Shown piece by piece: positions 1 to 8,375 of a DNA stretch of 46,698 nt (position 1 is the first letter of the stretch; the number at the start of each line of letters is the position of its first letter). A program made the translations under genes and the position numbers. Source of the DNA: Oceanospirillum beijerinckii DSM 7166 (GTDB taxonomy: Bacteria > Pseudomonadota > Gammaproteobacteria > Pseudomonadales > Halomonadaceae). The stretch spans positions 1 to 46,698 of the forward strand of contig NZ_AULT01000050.1 of assembly GCF_000422425.1 (NCBI RefSeq), read 5' to 3'. Under the pieces are notes generated by a model. The model was not told the DNA's origin and did not search any database. It was given only the letters and a program-made list of their open reading frames with translations.

Positions 1-42
1 AGTCTGGAGTTACTTCCGAAGCTGGCTGAGAACAATGAATAA
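1..42 (+). CDS. C-terminal end of an unknown gene (partial)
   Basis: The first 14 codons read open in frame 1 (SLELLPKLAENNE then TAA). They overlap the next small open frame by the ATGAATAA arrangement, which is typical of translationally coupled genes. Too short to identify; the rest lies outside the window. Confidence 0.25.
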   Translation, partial: SLELLPKLAENNE

Positions 43-196
43 TGCTCTACCACCTTCTGAGGCAGTTGTAGCCCAAGCGATGCGATCTTCGCTGCCGGAA
101 TTTCTCTTGGTTTCCATTGAAAAGCTAAACGCGGTGAAATTCCTGAGCGAGCGAATAGAGATAGAGCGTTATGGAGGCTTCAAGCTCACAGGATGA
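35..196 (+). CDS. hypothetical 53-residue protein
   Basis: An open frame of 53 codons starts at an ATG that overlaps the TAA of the partial frame before it, so the two could be coupled. The product has a hydrophobic stretch (LPEFLLVSIEKL) and a charged centre (ERIEIERYGG), with no domain that I recognise. The Shine-Dalgarno match is weak (GAG in GCTGAGAAC). It could be the tail of a mobile or accessory operon that lies mostly outside the window, but nothing here proves that. Confidence 0.25.
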   Translation: MNNALPPSEAVVAQAMRSSLPEFLLVSIEKLNAVKFLSERIEIERYGGFKLTG

Positions 197-312
197 ATAT
201 TGATGATAGAAAACAATCGACTAAAACCAGAAAAACGCTTTCCAACAACGAAAGTTTAGACTGGATATGCGCAGTTCATTGAAATCAGAACTACGCACTG
301 TCTAGTATTCTT

Positions 313-375
313 CTATCTTCGACAACCTTGCTGGCGTTTGTACCGCAGGGTTGTACTTAGTCGCCCAGAAGATAG
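313..375. repeat. nested imperfect inverted repeat
   Basis: CTATCTTC at 313-320 pairs with GAAGATAG at 368-375. Inside it ACAACCTTGC at 322-331 pairs with GCAGGGTTGT at 345-354 with a single wobble. The stretch 197-437 has no convincing gene, so this is its only visible structure. It could be a terminator-like fold, a small RNA or a decayed element end. Confidence 0.3.
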
Positions 376-437
376 TAATCCAGAAGAATTAACCCTTATT
401 GGAGACCCTCTTAGGTGGGATTTCAGTTAGCAAAAAC

Positions 438-602
438 TTAGTTAACAACGTTAGTAAGGCGTTTAAATTGCTCCACACAGCTATTAAAGGCTTCTGTGAT
501 AGTTCTACCTTCAGCTGTTAAAAGGCGATTCTGTTTGGATAGACGAATTTCTGCCAGCCAGTAAGCCATGCCATTAGCGCTCGTGATTTGACGTAATCTC
601 AT
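438..602 (-). CDS. hypothetical 54-residue protein
   Basis: This small minus-strand gene begins MRLRQITSANG and ends RLTNVVN. A good ribosome site (AGGGAC, about 5 bases before the ATG) supports the start. The product is basic and probably helical, with a WLAEIRLSKQNRLLTAEGRT segment; no family is recognised. It is the only reasonable gene between the window start and the chemoreceptor. Confidence 0.45.
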   Translation of the reverse strand: MRLRQITSANGMAYWLAEIRLSKQNRLLTAEGRTITEAFNSCVEQFKRLTNVVN

Positions 603-759
603 AGAGCGTCCCTCTGCTCAAAATGTTAACTCGGGATAATAATTTGTATGCATCAGGTTGAGTGATTTATGTATCTGATTGTGTTGTCTATTCTGCAACC
701 CTGATACATTAATATCGGCCGCCTTTAGATTTCTTTAACATTTTTTTACATAAGGTTTT

Positions 760-785
760 CCTCAGACCGGACCAGCAGTCTGAGG
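760..785. repeat. hairpin downstream of chemoreceptor gene
   Basis: CCTCAGAC at 760-767 and GTCTGAGG at 778-785 form a perfect 8-bp stem, with a possible outer AAGG/CCTT extension. It lies 30 bases beyond the stop of the minus-strand chemoreceptor and may mark its transcript end. No T tract follows on that strand, so it is not a classic terminator. Confidence 0.4.
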
Positions 786-815
786 GACCTTATAGCAATG
801 GGTAGACGGAAAAGG

Positions 816-2453
816 CTAAACTTTGAATGAACCAACGGTGGCACGCAGGCCTTCTGCCAGTTCTGCCATCTCGTGACTGGCTGTTGCGGTATCCTGAGTC
901 CAGGCATTGCCCTGATTGGCCAGTTCCACCATATTGGCGACATTCTGGCTGATCTCATTGGCTGCAGCCGTTTGTTCTTCAGCCGCGCTGGCAATCTGCA
1001 TATTCATATCGTTAATCTGGGTGACTGCGTTACGAATAATCGCAAGTGCTTCATTGGCTTGGTGAGCGACTTCAACGGTTTGATCTGCTTGGCTGAGGCT
1101 GCTTTTCATCTCCTGCACAGCCAAGGCAGCGGTTTGCTGCAAACCAGAGATAATGGAGTGAATCTCTTCGGTGCTTTGTTGTGTTCGTCCTGCCAGTTGG
1201 CGCACTTCATCGGCGACCACGGCAAAGCCCCTGCCCTGTTCGCCGGCTCGTGCGGCTTCAATCGCTGCATTGAGCGCCAGTAGATTGGTTTGTTCTGCCA
1301 CATCGCGAATCACACTTAGCACACTACCGATGGATTCGCTGCGCTGTTCCAGTTGATGGATCACATTGGCGGAGTTTTGAACTGTGGATACCAGTTGATC
1401 CAGACTGTTGATCGCTGCACCGACCTTTTCGCTGCCCTCTGCGGCTTGTAAATCGGCATTGCGGGCCGCCTCTGCGGCTTCTGCGGCGTTACGGGCTACT
1501 TCAGATACGGTATGGGTGATCTCTTCGATAGCGGTTGCCATCTGATCGGTTTCATCGGTTTGTTGCTGAATCAGACGACTGCTGTTGGTGGTGATGGTGT
1601 CCAGTTCTTCCGCTGCAGTCGCGACCTGATCCGTCGATTTTTTAGCTTCGTAGACCAGGTCATGAATCTTATCGACAAATATATTGAAGTGTCGCACCAT
1701 ACGGCAGATCTCATCGTTGCCGTCGGCCTCAATGTGCTTAGTCAGATCTCCTTCTCCCTGGCTGATCTCATCCATCGCTTCAACAGTGCGATTAATCGGT
1801 CGAATAATGGAGCCTGCTATTGTTACTACCATCAGCATGATTACTGCTGCTGCAATACCCGCAATCATCAGAAATAGAGTCACGCTTTTCCAAAACTGCT
1901 GATCTACATCATCAATATAGATGCCTGAACCGATCACCCAGTTCCAGTCTGGTTCCAGTTCCACGTAGGCTAATTTGGGAACCGGTTTGCCTTGTCCCGG
2001 TTTTGGCCAGTGATAATACACCGTACCTTTACCTTGATTGCGGGCCAGGTCAGTCATCTCCTGGAACATATAAACACCGTGAGTATCTTTAATACGCAGT
2101 ACTTGTTTACCTTCCAGTTCAGGCGTTGTGGGGTGCATAATGATTTCGCCGTTTAAATCCTGTACCCAGAAATAGTCATCATCGCCGTAACGCATATATC
2201 TTAAAGACTCTAATGCGTTTTCACGGGCCTCTGTGGGAGATAGTTGACCTTCTTCTACTTTGCTATGCCAGTAATCCAGCATATCGTGAGCAGACTCGAC
2301 CAGATGCTGAGTCTTGATCGCTTTTTCCTGCAGCATGACTGCTTTAATCTCATTCATTGCAACCGCAGATAAGATTGACATGCCAATCAGAGTAACGATC
2401 AGCATAGATGCAAGACGCCAGCGAATAGGGATGGTGCGCAGATTAAAGGTCAT
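816..2453 (-). CDS. methyl-accepting chemotaxis protein, single Cache domain
   Basis: An inner-membrane chemoreceptor that would signal to CheA/CheW. From the chosen start (MTFNLRTIP) there is a membrane helix near residues 12-35 and a periplasmic single-Cache domain to about 190 ([18 protein letters not shown] and the [13 protein letters not shown] end). A second membrane helix (about 195-217), a HAMP segment and a long coiled-coil signalling domain follow. The signalling tip carries the family hallmark [19 protein letters not shown]. There is no CheR-docking pentapeptide; the protein ends VGSFKV. An ATG seven codons upstream (2474) is possible, but AAGG lies about 10 bases before the 2453 ATG and nothing similar precedes the first. 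The ligand is unknown; this Cache class often senses small carboxylates in other bacteria. Confidence 0.9.
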   Translation of the reverse strand: MTFNLRTIPIRWRLASMLIVTLIGMSILSAVAMNEIKAVMLQEKAIKTQHLVESAHDMLDYWHSKVEEGQLSPTEARENALESLRYMRYGDDDYFWVQDLNGEIIMHPTTPELEGKQVLRIKDTHGVYMFQEMTDLARNQGKGTVYYHWPKPGQGKPVPKLAYVELEPDWNWVIGSGIYIDDVDQQFWKSVTLFLMIAGIAAAVIMLMVVTIAGSIIRPINRTVEAMDEISQGEGDLTKHIEADGNDEICRMVRHFNIFVDKIHDLVYEAKKSTDQVATAAEELDTITTNSSRLIQQQTDETDQMATAIEEITHTVSEVARNAAEAAEAARNADLQAAEGSEKVGAAINSLDQLVSTVQNSANVIHQLEQRSESIGSVLSVIRDVAEQTNLLALNAAIEAARAGEQGRGFAVVADEVRQLAGRTQQSTEEIHSIISGLQQTAALAVQEMKSSLSQADQTVEVAHQANEALAIIRNAVTQINDMNMQIASAAEEQTAAANEISQNVANMVELANQGNAWTQDTATASHEMAELAEGLRATVGSFKV

Positions 2454-2520
2454 CTTAATTACCTTACTTTCCATAGTTATTTAACGCCTATGCTGCGCTG
2501 CAATGTTTGCGGTTGCGTGA

Positions 2521-2576
2521 CAACCAAGTTAAGGAGTTTTTAAAGTGTATCATTAGAGTTAATACACTTTTGGTTG
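2521..2576. repeat. nested inverted repeat upstream of chemoreceptor
   Basis: AAAGTGTAT (2542-2550) pairs perfectly with ATACACTTT (2562-2570). Outside it CAACCAA (2521-2527) pairs with TTGGTTG (2570-2576), sharing one base with the inner arm. It sits in the 230-base gap between the GGDEF-EAL gene and the chemoreceptor, and may be an operator of the latter or the transcript end of the former. No T tract was seen. Confidence 0.4.
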
Positions 2577-2680
2577 GGCTTAGGAGTAGAGTAAATCTTC
2601 CCTTGAGCAAATTCTGAGAGAAAACGGGTACGGCAAACAACAGTGGCCGAGGGGGGTGTAAAAGAGCTAAAATGAAGGCA

Positions 2681-5395
2681 TCAAATAGTAAAATTGAGCA
2701 CCTGTTTTGTCTGGTAATACTTAAACAACCCGACAAACTCATCAGCAGGGACCGGTCGGCTAAAGAGGAAGCCCTGACCCTCGTCGCACTCGAGTTCACT
2801 GAGAAAAATCTGCTGCTCAACGGTTTCAATACCTTCTGCAATCACTTCTAATTGCAAACTCTTCGCCATTAAAATAATCGCCTTGGTTATTGCGATATCG
2901 TTGCTGTCTTGAGGGATATCCTGCACAAAGGAGCGGTCGACTTTCAGCTTGTGAATCGGTAACTGTTTCAGCTGGCTTAGAGAAGAGTAACCGGTACCAA
3001 AGTCATCAATAGCCAGGCGAATACCCATATCACGAATCTGTTCCAGCACCGGAATCGCTTCAGCCTGATGTTCCATAATAAAGGTTTCGGTAATCTCCAG
3101 CTCCAGATAGCGGGCATCCAGATCACACTCCTGCAGCACATCGGTGACCTGTTGGCAGATATCGCTGTGAGTGATCTGAGGACCAGCCAGGTTAACCCCC
3201 ATGCTTTGCAGATGATAGCCCTGCTGGTGCCAACGTTTGAGCTGACAGCAAGCTTGTTTCAGCACCCACTGTCCCAGAGGAATAATCAGTCGGGTATCTT
3301 CGGCGATAGGGATAAAGTCCGCCGGGGATATCATACCTTTTTCAGGGTGAATCCAGCGTACCAGGGCTTCAGCCCCCTTTATCACTCCGGTGGCAAAGTC
3401 AATTTGAGGTTGGTAATAGACCTCAAACTGCTCTTCGGCCAGAGCCTGGCGCAGATCGCTCTCCAGTGAAAGCCGTTTCATGGCTGCTTCGGCTAACTCT
3501 TCGGAGTAGAACTGGAAGCAGTTGCGTCCGGCGTGTTTAGCCCGATACATAGCGGTATCCGCGTTTTTGATCATTTCGGTGGCATTACTGCCATCTCTGG
3601 GATAAACACTGATACCGATACTGGGTGAAACAAACAGCTCATGGTCGCCGTATTGAACCACTTCTGACACCGTTTTTAACAGTTGCTGGGCCAGATGTTC
3701 CAGATAGAGTGGTTCTTCAATCTCTTCGGCCACAATCATAAATTCATCACCACCCAGACGAGCCACGACATCATCTTCATGTACAGTGGCAGTTAGGCGG
3801 TCGGCAATCACTTTTAATAGCTCATCGCCAATCTGATGCCCCAGACTGTCATTGATCTTTTTAAAGTTATCCAGATCAATAAACAGCACACCGACAGGAC
3901 GTTTGACCCGGTCTGAGTGTTTAATGGCATGGTCCAATTGTTCGGTTAGAGATAGTCGGTTCAACAGACCCGTTAACGGGTCATGGAAAGCCAGTTGGCG
4001 CAGTTTTTCTTCGGTGGCTTTTTTCAGGGTGATGTCGGAGAAGACTCCAATATAGTAGGGTTCTTTGCTGTCATCGACATAGGTGATCGTCAGCCATTTA
4101 GGATAGATCTCACCGTCTTTGCGTCGGTCCCAGATCTCCCCCTGCCATTGGCCTTGATCCTGTAGACGTTGACGCATCTGTTGGAAAAACTCAGTACCAT
4201 GGCGACCGGAGCGCGTAAAGCCTGCGTTTTTTCCGATACTTTCCTCTTCGCTATAACCGGTAATCTCAACAAAGGCTTTATTTACCGAGATTATTTTTTC
4301 ATTGGCATCACTGATCAGAACCGCATCGGAGATCTTTTCAAACACTGCTGCAGAGCGTTCCAGGGAGTGCTGCTGTTTACGGCGTACCGTTATATCACGA
4401 ATACTGACAATGGCCACTTTATATCCGTCTTCTGATAGATACCCCAAACTGATATCCACAGGTACCGCATTACCCTGTTTATTTTGCAGGGCGATATCCA
4501 GGCTACCGTCCATCGAGCGTTGTTTAGGTGCTTGAAAATAACGATTACGCAGATGATGGTGGGAGTGACGGATGTCGTCTGGCATCAGATCTTCAACTGA
4601 CATCTGTATCAGCTCCTGACGACTGTAGCCGGTCATCTGGGTTGCTACATCGTTGGCTTGTTTGATCTGACCGTCTTCAGCCACAATCATCATGGCATCA
4701 GGAGAGGTTTCAAACAGTTTGTTATAATACAGATTGGCTTTACGGACAGCAGTATTGGCTTTGTTAAGGCGGTGGAGGAAAATGATAATGGCGATGGTAA
4801 GTAATAAGATAAAGGGCAGTACAAAGGCAGCCCAGTAGAACTGCTTCATCGCATTATCAATAGCAAGTTCGGTTTCTTCCAGGTTTTTCTGATTACGGAT
4901 AATCGCCATGTCGGACAGGATAGAGATCGCTTGCAGGGCAGGTGTATCATCTACCTTCACCCGGTTATCGATAGCGACAGCGGGGGCGTTCTTTTCGATC
5001 ATCGCAGAAGCGAGATTAAGATTACTCGTGTAACGTTTCAGTACACTTTCCAGTGTGCGCAGAGCCTGTTTCTCTTGCTGGCTGATCTCATACTGGGTGT
5101 ATTGTTTGAGATGCTTCAATGCGGCCTTGATATCATCGCTGGCCATCTGACGAAGGCTGAGGTCCCGGTGCAGGACGAAGTTTTTAAAATCGTGAATAAA
5201 ACCGCCGTAACCGAGCTGGCTTTGAATCAGGTTAAGCGTATGAGCAGCTTCACTTTGTGTTTTTTGGTAAGCTGCCCAGCGCTCCTTGATCTGTTCAATC
5301 TGATTAATTCCTCTTAAGCCAAAAGTGATAATAATCAGCATCAGGATGGATGAAAAAAGGGCAGTCATCCAGACTTTTGTTTTAAATCCTGTCAT
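2681..5395 (-). CDS. PAS-PAS-GGDEF-EAL cyclic-di-GMP protein
   Basis: A membrane-bound protein predicted to make and/or break cyclic-di-GMP. It has a helix at residues 10-28, a helical periplasmic sensor to about 187 (with GYGGFIHDFKNFVLH), and a second helix near 190-210. Two PAS domains (about 226-340 and 345-460), a GGDEF domain (about 468-630) and an EAL domain (about 640-885) follow. The cyclase motif RLGGDEF is intact. The inhibitory I-site position reads HEDD instead of RxxD. The phosphodiesterase residues appear intact: EALVR, ELEITE, IDDFGTGYSS, KLKVDRSF and EGIET. A good ribosome site (AAAGG, 7 bases before ATG) supports the start. It shares orientation with the chemoreceptor downstream but is separated by 227 bases. 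The balance of the two activities cannot be told from sequence. Confidence 0.93.
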   Translation of the reverse strand: MTGFKTKVWMTALFSSILMLIIITFGLRGINQIEQIKERWAAYQKTQSEAAHTLNLIQSQLGYGGFIHDFKNFVLHRDLSLRQMASDDIKAALKHLKQYTQYEISQQEKQALRTLESVLKRYTSNLNLASAMIEKNAPAVAIDNRVKVDDTPALQAISILSDMAIIRNQKNLEETELAIDNAMKQFYWAAFVLPFILLLTIAIIIFLHRLNKANTAVRKANLYYNKLFETSPDAMMIVAEDGQIKQANDVATQMTGYSRQELIQMSVEDLMPDDIRHSHHHLRNRYFQAPKQRSMDGSLDIALQNKQGNAVPVDISLGYLSEDGYKVAIVSIRDITVRRKQQHSLERSAAVFEKISDAVLISDANEKIISVNKAFVEITGYSEEESIGKNAGFTRSGRHGTEFFQQMRQRLQDQGQWQGEIWDRRKDGEIYPKWLTITYVDDSKEPYYIGVFSDITLKKATEEKLRQLAFHDPLTGLLNRLSLTEQLDHAIKHSDRVKRPVGVLFIDLDNFKKINDSLGHQIGDELLKVIADRLTATVHEDDVVARLGGDEFMIVAEEIEEPLYLEHLAQQLLKTVSEVVQYGDHELFVSPSIGISVYPRDGSNATEMIKNADTAMYRAKHAGRNCFQFYSEELAEAAMKRLSLESDLRQALAEEQFEVYYQPQIDFATGVIKGAEALVRWIHPEKGMISPADFIPIAEDTRLIIPLGQWVLKQACCQLKRWHQQGYHLQSMGVNLAGPQITHSDICQQVTDVLQECDLDARYLELEITETFIMEHQAEAIPVLEQIRDMGIRLAIDDFGTGYSSLSQLKQLPIHKLKVDRSFVQDIPQDSNDIAITKAIILMAKSLQLEVIAEGIETVEQQIFLSELECDEGQGFLFSRPVPADEFVGLFKYYQTKQVLNFTI

Positions 5396-5674
5396 TGTTC
5401 GCCTTTCTTTAAACCTTGTCCTTGTTTTGCTGTTTTTTCACCCTACTGATCAGTGTCGATGTAAGGCCCGAGTTACGGTAAAAAACGAGTTGCGTTAAAA
5501 CAAGTCGTACCATAAGTCATAATATAACCGGTATAAAAATAAGGTCATTGAAACCTTTATACCTAATTGTGCTCCGATTTGTCAGGTGATTTTTATTCAG
5601 TAGCTAATTTTTTAGCTGAAAAATCATAGTATTAAAACTCTAGCGTCCTTTGGCATACAATAAAGTGAATCCTC
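5396..5674. other. intergenic region with small hairpins
   Basis: A divergent spacer between the GGDEF-EAL gene and trpR. It is A+T-rich and holds AGCTAA (5602-5607) / TTAGCT (5612-5617) around a four-T loop, plus an imperfect GGTATAAA...TTTATACC repeat near 5531-5560. No gene was seen. Confidence 0.4.
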
Positions 5675-5710
5675 TTGACCTAAGCTAAAAATGTGATAGT
5701 GTACTAGTAC
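5675..5710 (+). promoter_or_regulatory. trpR promoter and trp-operator-like palindrome
   Basis: TTGACC (5675-5680) is a good -35 match. A weak -10 (overlapping TAGTGT/AGTGTA, 5697-5703) follows at a 16-17 base spacing. GTACTAGTAC at 5701-5710 is a perfect palindrome whose halves match the GNACT/AGTNC ends of known trp operators. It overlaps the predicted -10 to +1 region, so TrpR binding would block RNA polymerase and give autoregulation. The palindrome touches the trpR ATG. Confidence 0.6.
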
Positions 5711-5968
5711 ATGAATACGCCAAAAACGACCGATCAACAATATTTGGATGAACTGGTGAACCATTTGCTGGCCATGAAAGACGCTGAGCAGATGCAGAGC
5801 GCTATTGAGGGCCTGTTAACACCGTCCGAGTTATCTGAGATCACCAAACGTTTACAAATTTTCAAACTGTTGCGTGAAGGCATACCTCAGCGACAGATCG
5901 CCGAGAAGCTGGGTGTGGGCATTGCCACTGTGACCCGTGGCTCTCGTGCTTTAAAAGAGACAAAATAA
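5711..5968 (+). CDS. trpR: Trp operon repressor (TrpR family)
   Basis: An 85-residue DNA-binding repressor of the TrpR family, expected to bind operators when loaded with tryptophan. The core LTPSELSEITKRLQIFKLL and the recognition region QRQIAEKLGVGIATVTRGS closely follow the E. coli TrpR helix-turn-helix (GAGIATITRGS). The protein is shorter than E. coli TrpR (108 residues) at both ends. It lies 8 bases before trpE and is followed by trpG, so repressor and first-step enzyme form one unit. The ATG is immediately preceded by an operator-like palindrome with no Shine-Dalgarno, and an in-frame stop (TAG at 5696-5698) excludes a longer form, so a leaderless message is likely. Confidence 0.88.
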   Translation: MNTPKTTDQQYLDELVNHLLAMKDAEQMQSAIEGLLTPSELSEITKRLQIFKLLREGIPQRQIAEKLGVGIATVTRGSRALKETK

Positions 5969-5976
5969 GGTTTGCT

Positions 5977-7473
5977 ATGGCCACTAAAGACGCACCCAAA
6001 AAGCCAACACCGATTGAGCTGCCGCGCAAGCCGCGCTATGTCACGATTACCGCAAATTGTGATTTTTTTGGTCTGTTTAAGAAGATCGAAAAGAAGTTTA
6101 AACACTGTTTTTACCTGGAATCGCTAGGTGAAGACAGCCATATCGCCCGTCATTCCATTATTGGCTTTGACCCTGAATTGCAGTTCTACGCCAATGGCAA
6201 TGAGTTGGTGGTAGAGCAGCGTGATGGCTCTACCGAGCGTTGTGAAAGCGATAACCCTTACTACCTGTTACGGGATATCGTGCCGCAGAATATCATCTCC
6301 CGTAAGTATGCCGGTGGTCTGACCGGATACTTGGGTTATGACGCTATGAACTACTTTGAGCCCAGCCTGAGCATTCAAGACAGCGATATGTTTGATGCTT
6401 TCCGCTTTGGTCTATTTAAAGATGGTCTTATTCTGGACAAGATGACCGGTGAAGTGATCTATTTCTACTACACCGACAGCCGTCTGGAAGAGGTGCTGAT
6501 GCTGATTAATGCACCACCGGCCAAAAATGGTGAGCTGACGATCACTTCTTTAGGCGACACTATGAGTCAGGAAGAGCACAAAGATGCCGTGCTCAAGGTG
6601 AAGCAGGATATTATCGACGGCAAGATTTTCCAGACCGAAGTGGGCTTTAAAAAGCGCTTTAAGCTGGAAGGTGACGCCATCAATATTTACGAGAAGCTGC
6701 GCGAGGTGAACCCATCACCGCAGATGTATTACGTGAAGTTTGGCGATCAAAAGCTGATTGGTGCCAGTCCGGAACTGCTGTTCCGCCTGCGTCAGGGTGA
6801 GATGGAAACCTTCCCGCTGGCCGGTACCGCCAAGCGTGGTCAAACCGAACAGGAAGATACCGATTACGCCCGTGCGCTGCTGAACGATCCAAAAGAGATC
6901 GCCGAACACAATATGATTGTTGATCTGCACCGTAACGATATCGGTCGTGTGGCCCAGTTTGGCACCGTGAAGGTGCGTAGCCTGATGGATATCAAACGCT
7001 TCAGCCATGTACAGCATATCTCCAGTGAGATTGTCGGCATTATCTCCGACAAACACGATATGTTCTCCGCTTTGGCCAGTAACTTCCCGGCGGGCACCCT
7101 GACCGGTGCGCCTAAGATCGAAGCGATGAAAATCATCAACGAGATGGAAAACGAGGGTCGTGGTCCTTATGGCGGTGCAGTAGGTCATTTCTCATTTAAC
7201 GGTGACTGTACCTTTGCTATTCCGATCCGTACCGTATTTGCCAACGGTGAACAGGCTTACGTTCAAACCTGTGGTGGTAACGTTTACGATTCCAACCCGG
7301 AAGATGAATACGAAGAGATCCGTCGTAAGTTTGCGGGTACCAAAAAGGTACTGGATCTGTTTGCCCCTGCTGAGCCAGAAGCGGCACAGGCTGAAGCAGA
7401 TACCGAGTCATCGTCTCACGATTCACCTGCTAACAACAATTCACCTTCAAACAGCAATGATTCGGCACAGTAA
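5977..7473 (+). CDS. trpE: anthranilate synthase component I
   Basis: A chorismate-converting subunit that, with TrpG-supplied ammonia, forms anthranilate, the first step of tryptophan synthesis. The N-terminal FYLES matches the LLES element that binds feedback tryptophan in TrpE. The catalytic half has the chorismate-binding family signatures PLAGTAKRG, EHNMIVDLHRNDIGRV, FPAGTLTGAPK and GPYGGAVGHF. The AGTAKRG segment and FQTEVGFKKRF differ from the E. coli-type AGTRPRG, so it belongs to a distinct TrpE branch. After about residue 458 it carries a low-complexity acidic, Ser/Asn-rich tail of about 40 residues (AEADTESSSHDS and onward) not typical of the family. It is encoded between trpR and trpG, 11 bases before the latter. 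A PabB role is possible but less likely given the context. Confidence 0.87.
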   Translation: MATKDAPKKPTPIELPRKPRYVTITANCDFFGLFKKIEKKFKHCFYLESLGEDSHIARHSIIGFDPELQFYANGNELVVEQRDGSTERCESDNPYYLLRDIVPQNIISRKYAGGLTGYLGYDAMNYFEPSLSIQDSDMFDAFRFGLFKDGLILDKMTGEVIYFYYTDSRLEEVLMLINAPPAKNGELTITSLGDTMSQEEHKDAVLKVKQDIIDGKIFQTEVGFKKRFKLEGDAINIYEKLREVNPSPQMYYVKFGDQKLIGASPELLFRLRQGEMETFPLAGTAKRGQTEQEDTDYARALLNDPKEIAEHNMIVDLHRNDIGRVAQFGTVKVRSLMDIKRFSHVQHISSEIVGIISDKHDMFSALASNFPAGTLTGAPKIEAMKIINEMENEGRGPYGGAVGHFSFNGDCTFAIPIRTVFANGEQAYVQTCGGNVYDSNPEDEYEEIRRKFAGTKKVLDLFAPAEPEAAQAEADTESSSHDSPANNNSPSNSNDSAQ

Positions 7474-7484
7474 GGGAGCCAGAG

Positions 7485-8150
7485 ATGAAAGTTTTTATTG
7501 TCGATAACTACGACTCCTTTACCTATAACCTGTACCAGTTTATCGGTGAGATCCTGACCGCAGAGCAGAGCAAGGGCAATATCGAGCGCTTTGAGATTAT
7601 CGTAAAGCGTAACGATGAGGTGACACTGGCAGAGCTGGAGCAGGTTAATCCTGATCGCATTATTATCTCACCTGGGCCAGGTTCACCGGATGATGACAGT
7701 TACTTTGGTGTTTGTGCTCAGGTGATTAAAGAGTTTGGTCCTAAGACGCCTTTGTTAGGTGTGTGTTTGGGCATGCAGGGTATTGTGCATGTCTTCGGCG
7801 GTAAGGTGGTTAAAGCCCACCTGCCGATGCACGGTAAGATCAGCCCGATTAGCCATGACGGTGCCGGTATGTTCCGCAATATTCCGGATCAGCTGGAGGT
7901 GATGCGTTATCACTCTTTGATGGCCGAAGCGGAAAGCTTCCCGGATTGCCTGCAGTTAACCGCCGTAGTGGGTGACGATATCGAACAGAAGGATTTCGAT
8001 AACCTGTCCCGTATTCGCAAAGGTGGTGAGTTTGAAGTGATGGGTGTGCAGCATAAAGAGCACCCTATCTATGGTATCCAGTTTCACCCGGAATCTTTTG
8101 CGACGGAAGGTGGTAAAGAACTGATTGCTAACTTTCTGTTTAATGAGTGA
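7485..8150 (+). CDS. trpG: anthranilate synthase component II (glutamine amidotransferase)
   Basis: A class I glutamine amidotransferase that releases ammonia from glutamine for TrpE. The catalytic triad is visible: Cys94 in GVCLGMQ, with His201 and Glu203 in QFHPES. The oxyanion loop (SPGPGSP) and the N-terminal DNYDSFTYNL are also intact. Its 221 residues are slightly longer than many TrpG/PabA proteins, owing to insertions such as EQSKGN. A strong ribosome site (AAGGGAG, 6 bases before ATG) fixes the start. It is the last gene of the trpR-trpE-trpG unit. The trpDCFBA genes are not in the window. As in other bacteria it might also serve folate synthesis with a PabB. Confidence 0.92.
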   Translation: MKVFIVDNYDSFTYNLYQFIGEILTAEQSKGNIERFEIIVKRNDEVTLAELEQVNPDRIIISPGPGSPDDDSYFGVCAQVIKEFGPKTPLLGVCLGMQGIVHVFGGKVVKAHLPMHGKISPISHDGAGMFRNIPDQLEVMRYHSLMAEAESFPDCLQLTAVVGDDIEQKDFDNLSRIRKGGEFEVMGVQHKEHPIYGIQFHPESFATEGGKELIANFLFNE

Positions 8151-8235
8151 CGGTTATTGTGATTAAGGTGGCTGAGTATGCGCTTTGATCTGCATATATC
8201 AGCCTATATGATTTGATGGTACAGGACATCAAAAC

Positions 8236-8276
8236 AATCGCCCCTGTTGGTACTGCCAGCCGGGGCGATTTGGTTT
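8236..8276 (+). terminator. Rho-independent terminator after trpG
   Basis: AATCGCCCC (8236-8244) and GGGGCGATT (8262-8270) form a perfect 9-bp stem followed by TGGTTT. It lies about 85 bases after the trpG stop and would end the trpR-trpE-trpG transcript. Confidence 0.7.
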
Positions 8277-8375
8277 GTGTCGGCCTAAGCTTATGTCTAG
8301 CTCTGGCGACGGATAAAAATATCGATATTTTGCTAGAATGTCGTTTTCTTTTTGCTAGTGCGAGATAAAGCCGCA

